Source: Scenedesmus sp. ARA3 (lineage: Eukaryota > Chlorophyta > Chlorophyceae > Sphaeropleales > Scenedesmaceae). Taken from it: a DNA stretch of 64,000 bases. The stretch spans positions 13,620 to 77,619 of the forward strand of contig RWJK01001645.1 of the NCBI GenBank assembly GCA_004335835.1, read 5' to 3'. Position numbers and translations under genes: made by a program. Below are positions 58,446 to 64,000 of this stretch, in pieces. Position 1 is the stretch's first letter; each line of letters opens with the position of its first letter. The notes below the pieces were generated by a model. It was not told the origin of the DNA, searched no databases, and saw only the letters and a program-made list of their open reading frames with translations.

Positions 58446-59016
58446 AGATCCCTGAGGATATCCAGGCAGTGCAGGTGCCGCTGCAGTTCATCTGTGCAGC
58501 CAGTGATGCGCAGTTCCCTGAGAAGACGCGCACAGCAGCGCAGCAGCTGCTGCAGCAGCAGTCGCCAGGTGCGAGCCAGCAGCTTGCTGCTGTTGGCTGC
58601 AAGCCTAGAAGCACAACGTGTTCTAATGCAGGGCATCAGGGATTTGGCAAGTGCACTACATACCGGTATGCTGTAATGCCATTTGAAAGGTTTGCTGTAG
58701 TGCAGGGTCTGCGTGACGAGGTTTAAATGCTGTGGACTCCAGTACAGATTTGTCGTCTGCTGCTGCTTCGGTGTTTATCTTGCTGTGGCTGCTGCTGCCG
58801 CTGCTGCTGCCAGATCTCGGGCGCTTCATCCTCTACCCCGGCACGCAGCATGGCTTTGCAGTGCGAGGCAGCAAGGCCGACCCGGCAGTCAATGCAGCGC
58901 GGCAGGACGCACTGCAGCAGGGTATAGGGTTCTTCAAGCAGCACCTGGAAGGAGTGCCGCCGCCTGCAGTGCAGGGGCAGGCTGATGCTGCAGCGGCTGT
59001 TGGCTTGGTGCTCTAG
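55372..59016 (+). CDS. dienelactone hydrolase family protein, copy 1 (with presequence)
   Basis: Eight exons (55372-55598, 55780-55854, 56323-56494, 57014-57120, 57530-57540, 57844-57923, 58448-58568 and 58814-59016) give 331 residues, all phases matching. Core motifs: CLTGSLDEGTPKG, ILATDIFGYKLVNSR, LTVVPDYFQGEP, the nucleophile motif VGLQGYCYGGKVGV with Cys from an 11-nt exon, the acid Asp in ICAASDAQFPEKT and the His in YPGTQHGFAVRG. This is the Cys-Asp-His triad of dienelactone hydrolases. About 45 extra N-terminal residues, rich in Ala/Arg/Ser, suggest an organelle transit peptide. The natural substrate is unknown. A run of 50 N lies in the intron before exon 58448. Exon sizes match copy 2 almost exactly. 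Confidence 0.9.
56180..56400 (+). repeat. duplicated start of the VPDYFQGEP exon
   Basis: The acceptor plus LIADVFADNGFLTVVPDYF-coding sequence occurs near 56183 (diverged) and at 56323; the latter continues to its donor. Confidence 0.85.
56425..56795 (+). repeat. three copies of the LGGYAQLAGQI exon end
   Basis: The end of exon 56323-56494 with its GTGAG donor recurs near 56611-56657 and 56728-56787. Confidence 0.85.
57530..57540 (+). other. 11-nt micro-exon with nucleophile Cys, copy 1
   Basis: The sequence gggttccag, TTACTGCTACG, gtgagt. Between GG (57120) and GCGGC (57844) it gives Gly-Tyr-Cys-Tyr-Gly-Gly. Lengths of 107, 11 and 80 bases are needed to keep the frame. Confidence 0.85.
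58340..58389. other. assembly gap (50 N)
   Basis: A run of N in the intron before the PEDIQ exon, directly followed by a CTG tract (58390-58444) that ends at the ctgcag acceptor. Confidence 0.95.
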
Positions 59017-59573
59017 TTAACTTCACTAGACTCTGAGAGTGAAGGGCAACGCTAGACATGGCAGTGCACCTTTGCACTGTGCATGCATGCTGCATTGACC
59101 ACACCAGGTAACTCCGTAAGATTCAGAAGGGTTGAAAAAAAAGTGTAAACGCCTTATTATTATTAGCGTGTGTGCAGAGCTGGATTGCTGCCAGCAGTTG
59201 CCTGCTGTTGTAGGTGACTGTTAGTAGCAAGCATGGGCTCAGGACCTTGATGCAGGATGCTTCACTCTGCTTGAAGGCTAAACCGTTTATCTGGCAGATC
59301 GTTTTCAAAAGCAATATGCCGCCTTCCAGCCAGTCCGAGTGCCGCATCTGGGAAAACTTGCACGTGTACTCTTAAGGGTCCCCTGCACCGTCTGCAACCA
59401 GCGCCCGAGTGTTCGCTTGTCCGCTGTAGACACTTTGAGAAATTCTAAAGCCTCCAATATCTTACCTGCTAGCACATCAAGGTATTATTTTGAGGAGCGA
59501 CCTGCTTGAAGCTGCTTTCGGAGCGGGAAGCCCGACAGCACCAGTAGTCAACGTTGCCTCAAGCAGCAATCAA
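59017..59573. other. intergenic between the two hydrolase paralogs
   Basis: Apart from a possible poly(A) signal, nothing is recognised. The frame of copy 2 stays open upstream to about 59490 without an ATG. Confidence 0.5.
59144..59148 (+). terminator. possible TGTAA poly(A) signal, hydrolase copy 1
   Basis: TGTAA about 128 bases after the stop codon, following an A-rich run. Confidence 0.35.
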
Positions 59574-60254
59574 ATGGCAGTGTGTGCAAACTGCGTGATA
59601 GGGAGCCTGGATGAGGGGACACCCAAGGGGACGGAGTCCACGATTGCAGGCGTGCCTTGCTACATTAGGTCTGTGCACATGGTGGTGCTGCTGCTGCTTA
59701 ATGGGTTGGTGCTGCTGCTGCAGTGCAGCAGCCCCAATGCTGATGCTCAGTTCTGCAAGGCTTATATCCCTGCGTATGGTTCCCTATCTGTCATGCAATT
59801 GTGTGCATCAACCAGCTTTTGCTTCTGCCCAGGCTGTGCTCGCATCAGCACCACCACACAGTCTTGCACTTCATGCACAGCTGACATGCTGTGCACTTTA
59901 CTGAACAGCTGTACCTCGTAGAATCGCCAACAGCCAACAACTTCAACTTAGTCTGCATATCTTCTCATCATGCATCTATCACATATTTGTTCTGATCATC
60001 AATTAATGACGCTGCCTGTGCTGCAGCGAGCCGTCCACAGGCAGCAGTGAGCAGAGTGCCTTCTGCTAGCTACAACTCAATCGTGTATGTTGACGTGCGT
60101 GTGACATTACTGTATATTTCTCTTGTCTGCTGCAGCGAGCCATCCACAGGCAGCAGCGCTGCCATCATCCTTGGCACTGACGTATTTGGCTACAAGCTGC
60201 CGAATGCCAGGTGGGACAAACAGCCAGCATCGTGCTGCAAAAAATGTGTGAGCT

Positions 60255-60290
<36 letters not shown>

Positions 60291-61431
60291 TGCTGCACGA
60301 GGTGCATTCCAACCATGTACAGCCTAGGCACTTGGCCTAGGCGTGGGTTGTTGATCACAAACCAAATCAACGTCACCAGAGGCAACTTCTGGCTGCAGTT
60401 GATACAGCTGAATTATCTTGATGTGAAGTGCCACCTGGCATGGCTGGGCGCCTGTGCTGCAGTTGATACAGCTGAATTATCTTGATGTGAAGTGCCACCN
60501 GGCATGGCTGGGCGCCTGTGCTGCAGTTGATACAGCTGAATTATCTTGATGTGAAGTGCCACCAATTCCAATGCCACAGAACAGGAGACTCCTGCCTCAG
60601 GCACTAGCCCAGCGAGCCGATGTAACACCTGCTTGTAACCCAATCGTTGTGTGGAACCGCTGTGTGCCTGCAGGCTCATTGCGGATGCATTTGCAGAAAA
60701 TGGCTTCTTGTGTGTGGTGCCAGACTACTTTACAGGGGAGCCAATGGACATGCAGATGCTGCTGACGTATGAATCGCTGCCTGGGCTGTCACTGCTGGGA
60801 AAGGCGCGCTCTTACTTGTGGCTGGCATGGAAGTGGATGGGCATGGTGAGTTGCACAGCATCAGCGGCATCAGCAGCAACAAGTACTACAATGCAACATT
60901 GGCAATAACTGCTATTTGTGGCTGGCGTGGAAGTGGTTGGGCATGGTGGGTGTCAGCACAACACGTAACCATGCCTTTGCATATTACTTGTCATTTTACA
61001 GCAGCAGCATTGGTCACTGCCAAGTGTGCAAGCCATAGATGGCAGGCAGATATTGACTTGACCATTGCTTGGCCAGCGCTTAGGTGCTGCCAGTGGCTGC
61101 TGCAGCAGTGTGTCGCCAGCTAAATCCGTCCCAGTATACCTCGCATGCAGCGTGGCTGTGCAGGGACACACCATACTCCCTCCAATAAGGTGCAGCAACA
61201 AAGTGGGTGGCTACTGCTTCAGCATGTGCTGCCTGCTGCTGTTCTTGCTGCCGCTGCTGCTGCTGTGCCTGCAGGGCGCCTGGCTCAAGCGGCACCCTGC
61301 AGACTATGCCATTGATGTCGTGACAGCAGCAACGGCAGAGCTGCGAGAGAAGCATGGCGCAAAGAAGGTCGGCCTGCAGGGGTGAGGCCTGTGGCAGCAG
61401 CAGCCTGCTGGGGGAGTGAGATCAAACTTTT

Positions 61432-61530
<99 letters not shown>

Positions 61531-62843
61531 CCTGACAAGCAGCTGCAGCAAAGTCAGCATGCCAGCCGTACGTATTTGAAATGCTGCTAGTAACAGCAAT
61601 AACAGCTGCAAAATGGTTTGTGGGGCTGAGGGTTGAGTGGATGCAGCACCTGCAGCAAGGTGTGGCCACAGCAGTTGCTGGCAGGGGGCAGGCGGACTGT
61701 GCAGCACCACTGCTTGATGGGCAGGTCCATAAGCAGTAGGGGCTGCTACGCACACTCTGCTCAGCAGTTCAAATTTCAACTGCTTGCTTTGTTGCTGCTA
61801 CTGTGGACTGGCCGCTTCTGCTGTTGATGCCGACGCTGATGCTGCCGCATTGATGTTGCTCGCGGGCGGCGGGTTGAGTAGCTACTGCTACGGTGAGCTT
61901 GGCAGAGGACAACCACAAGAGCTAATTAGATGCACATGTGCATCCTCACTTTGTTGATGCTGGTCGCAGACACTTTCACAGCAGGAACGAGCACCACTTG
62001 CTGAACCAACAAACCAGCAGTTGCAGGACAGCGCACACCGCCCACAGCATGCAAGTTGCAAGTCAACATGTGTGCCGGCTTGTATGGAGAGCACATCACC
62101 TGAATGCACCATCTGCTGCTGCTGCTGCTGCTGCTGCTCCTGGCTCAGGCGGACTGGTTGGAGTGCTCATGTCCAATAGGCCTCAAACCTTGGACGCTGT
62201 CTGCTCAGCACACCCAGGCGGCATGATACGGGTGGGGGTTTGATACCGCATGAGGCAACAACTGCTGCTGCTGCTGCTGCTGTGTACAGTTGCTGCTTCT
62301 AGACGAACTGAACATGCTCAGTATGCAGGCTGCCTTGAAGACTGTGTAGGTACAATAACATTGGTTTGCTGCATCGCTTAAGGCTGTAGCTCTGGTGTGC
62401 AGTGTGTGCAGCAACCACTGTGTATCTGCCCTGCCCTGCCGCTCCTGCTGCTGCTGCTGCCGCCGCCACCGCTGCTGCTGCTGCTGCTGCTCCCCTTGCA
62501 GATCCCTAAGGAGCTGGAGGCTGCAGCTGTGCCTCTGCTGTTCATCTGCCCCGGCAAGGACGCCTGGTTCCCTGAAAAGACACGGGCAGCAGCTGAAAAG
62601 ATGCTGCAGGAAAAGTCACCAGGTAAAAGCTGCATGTGCAAGGACCTATCAGTGCGTGATGCAGGCATAGAGGAAGGGCAGCACAAAGTGTGCCTGTGCA
62701 TAGGCACGGGCATGGGCCATCCTCAACCTATAGGTAGCTGCTGCATTGTGATGACAAACTCAGTTGCAGCTGCTGCTGCTTCTACTACTGCTGCATCCTC
62801 TAATGCTGCTGCTGCTGCCGTCACTGCTGCTGCTGCTGCCTCC

Positions 62844-62878
<35 letters not shown>

Positions 62879-63095
62879 ATCATGTTCAGGCCTGGCACGG
62901 TTTGTCATCTACCCCGGCACGCAGCATGGCTTTGCAGTGCGGGGCAGCAAGGCCGACCCGGCAGTCAATGCTGCGCGGCAGGACGCACTGCAGCAGGGTA
63001 TAGGGTTCTTCAAGCAGCACCTGGCGGGAGTGCAGCCGCCTGCAGTGCAGGGGCAGGCTGATGCTGCAGCTGCTGCTAGCGCTGTCCAGGACTGA
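59574..63095 (+). CDS. dienelactone hydrolase family protein, copy 2 (no presequence)
   Basis: Eight exons (59574-59668, 60136-60210, 60674-60845, 61275-61381, 61882-61892, 62149-62231, 62502-62622 and 62890-63095) give 289 residues, all phases matching. Motifs parallel copy 1: CVIGSLDEGTPKG, ILGTDVFGYKLPNAR, VVPDYFTGEP, GYCYGG (Cys from an 11-nt exon), CPGKDAWFPEKT and YPGTQHGFAVRG. Exons 2, 3, 4, 5 and 7 have the same lengths as in copy 1, showing tandem gene duplication. The first ATG (59574) starts right at the domain, so the protein is probably cytosolic, unlike copy 1. A single N at 60500 lies in an intron repeat. Confidence 0.9.
60020..60160 (+). repeat. duplicated EPSTGSS exon start
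   Basis: ctgcagcgagccgtccacag near 60023 repeats the used acceptor and exon start at 60136 (CGAGCCATCCACAG). Confidence 0.8.
60393..60564 (+). repeat. 64-bp tandem repeat, nearly three copies
   Basis: Units start at 60393, 60457 and 60521 (ctgcagttgatacagctgaa). Position 60500, inside the second, is an unresolved base. Confidence 0.9.
60815..60950 (+). repeat. duplicated LWLAWKWMGM exon end
   Basis: The exon end with donor at 60815-60850 recurs at about 60912-60950. Confidence 0.8.
61433..61529 (+). repeat. 32-unit CAG tract in hydrolase copy 2 intron
   Basis: About 32 CAG units start about 50 bases after the donor at 61382. It is on the opposite strand phase from the CTG tracts seen at acceptors. 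Confidence 0.95.
61882..61892 (+). other. 11-nt micro-exon with nucleophile Cys, copy 2
   Basis: The sequence gttgagtag, CTACTGCTACG, gtgagc. It joins GG (61381) to GCGGAC (62149) to give Gly-Tyr-Cys-Tyr-Gly-Gly, as in copy 1. Confidence 0.85.
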
Positions 63096-63930
63096 GGGGC
63101 AGCGGCACAGCACAGCACAGCACCCAGCTGCATAGCTTTCGGGGTGCGGCAAAAGGCAGGCATACGGCAGGCGAGCTACCACACTATATACCACTGGCCC
63201 AGTGCCACTGCAGTCCACTGGCGGCTGGACCATTGGGGTCACCAGTGGCTGAGGCAGGTTTCGGTCCTGAGATGTGTCATATTGTTTTGTTACAAAGCAG
63301 CTCTACAGCTCCACCTGTCGACCATAGAATTTGTTGTGAACTTGCGTCATGTTGCAGCGTGATGCAGCATGTTTGAACCACAGCGGCAGAGGGGCTGCAT
63401 CCTTGGCCCCGCTGCAGTGAGAGGCTGCACGTGGCCAGTCAACGCAGTTGACCAATGTAATGTCCCTTGAAACATCATCTGTTGTTGACCTTGACTTCGG
63501 TCAATAATAATGTACAATGCGGTATGCCAACCGGGTGCTGCACTGGCGCAGGCGATCATCGATGACGGATATATATAGGGTGTTAGGGTATGCGCTGCGA
63601 TGGCGCATCCATCGAGTATCTGTGTTCCGCAAGAATATGTTTCATGTCCATAAGAAGCTAAATATCTGTATGAGTATGCCGTACAAACTGGACACAAGGT
63701 GGTTGCGACATCCCAGCACTCGCGTTTGATGACAAAATTCCGGGCACGAAACAGCACTATTCTGGTCATAGCGTACTTTTCCAGTGGGCATCTCGCCCGA
63801 AATCTTCCTGCGCCTTGTAAACTGGAGTGCCGAGCAGTGACAGCTGGTATACAGGCCTACGCCAAGCATCTTGCTCGATTCTTGTACAACAGGTACTGCT
63901 GAAAGGTATAGCTACCTTTCGCTCTGCAGC
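63096..63930. other. intergenic after hydrolase copy 2
   Basis: No gene recognised; only short frames without family resemblance. A TGTAA lies near 63458. Confidence 0.5.
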
Positions 63931-64000
63931 ATGGCGCTTGTGGGCGAAGTTTGCAACCCTCCAGGCCTCACTTCTTCAATCCTTCGGGGGCAGCAAGATT
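63931..64000 (+). CDS. possible start of the next gene, cut by window end
   Basis: An ATG at 63931 opens a frame (MALVGEVCNPPGLTSSILRG) that stays open to the window edge. It may be a first exon; no family can be assigned from so short a piece. Confidence 0.2.
   Translation, partial: MALVGEVCNPPGLTSSILRGQQD

Noticed and set aside
1..64000. tRNA, rRNA, intact transposon or viral genes
   Set aside because: None could be recognised by motif or structure in this reading; a tRNA scan and repeat-library search were not possible here.

Overview
This window looks like nuclear DNA of a green alga (Chlorophyta, most like Chlorophyceae; I cannot name the species). The evidence is intron-dense genes with GT-AG splice sites, long CTG/CAG triplet tracts, Ala/Gln/Ser homopolymers in proteins, a nuclear ycf45-type ATPase, and plant/algal families such as TBL/PC-esterase and MUS81. 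There are no bacterial operons. Two runs of N (14093-14249 and 58340-58389) are assembly gaps inside genes. 

Layout, left to right. Plus strand: the 3' part of a ycf45-like AAA ATPase (<1-3595); a secreted TBL/PC-esterase-like SGNH protein (4182-8573); a protein with three dsRNA-binding domains (9803-11570); and a very long MUS81 structure-specific endonuclease gene (12332-23541). From 23.5 to 31 kb there is a gene-poor stretch holding only a possible metzincin-type exon (minus, about 29.4-29.9 kb). Minus strand: an unidentified multi-pass membrane protein (31045-34032) and a 15-exon S28 (prolyl carboxypeptidase-like) serine peptidase (34328-43243). Plus strand again: a Sep15/SELENOM-like ER thiol protein with an Arg/Gly-rich tail (44103-46018), divergent from the S28 gene; an NADPH:quinone oxidoreductase (46598-51163); a membrane-anchored pirin (51706-54630); and two tandem dienelactone hydrolase paralogs (55372-59016 and 59574-63095). 

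The genes do not form an obvious pathway. Two gene-structure features stand out. First, micro-exons supply the catalytic nucleophile. A 5-nt exon (40787-40791) completes the Ser of the S28 GGSYGG motif. Conserved 11-nt exons (57530-57540 and 61882-61892) carry the nucleophile Cys of both dienelactone hydrolases. The reading frames of these genes close only if these exons are included. Second, nearly every multi-exon gene has short tandem copies of its exon/intron junctions lying in the adjacent introns (2 to 8 diverged copies each), producing arrays of decoy splice sites. Several arrays also copy the stop codon and 3' UTR. CTG tracts often run directly into the CTGCAG 3' splice site. 

Six splice models (triple-dsRBD, S28, Sep15-like, quinone oxidoreductase, pirin, and the two hydrolases counted as one family) and the membrane-protein model were worked out base by base and keep an open frame to a stop. 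Exon borders for the ycf45, TBL and MUS81 genes are partly approximate.
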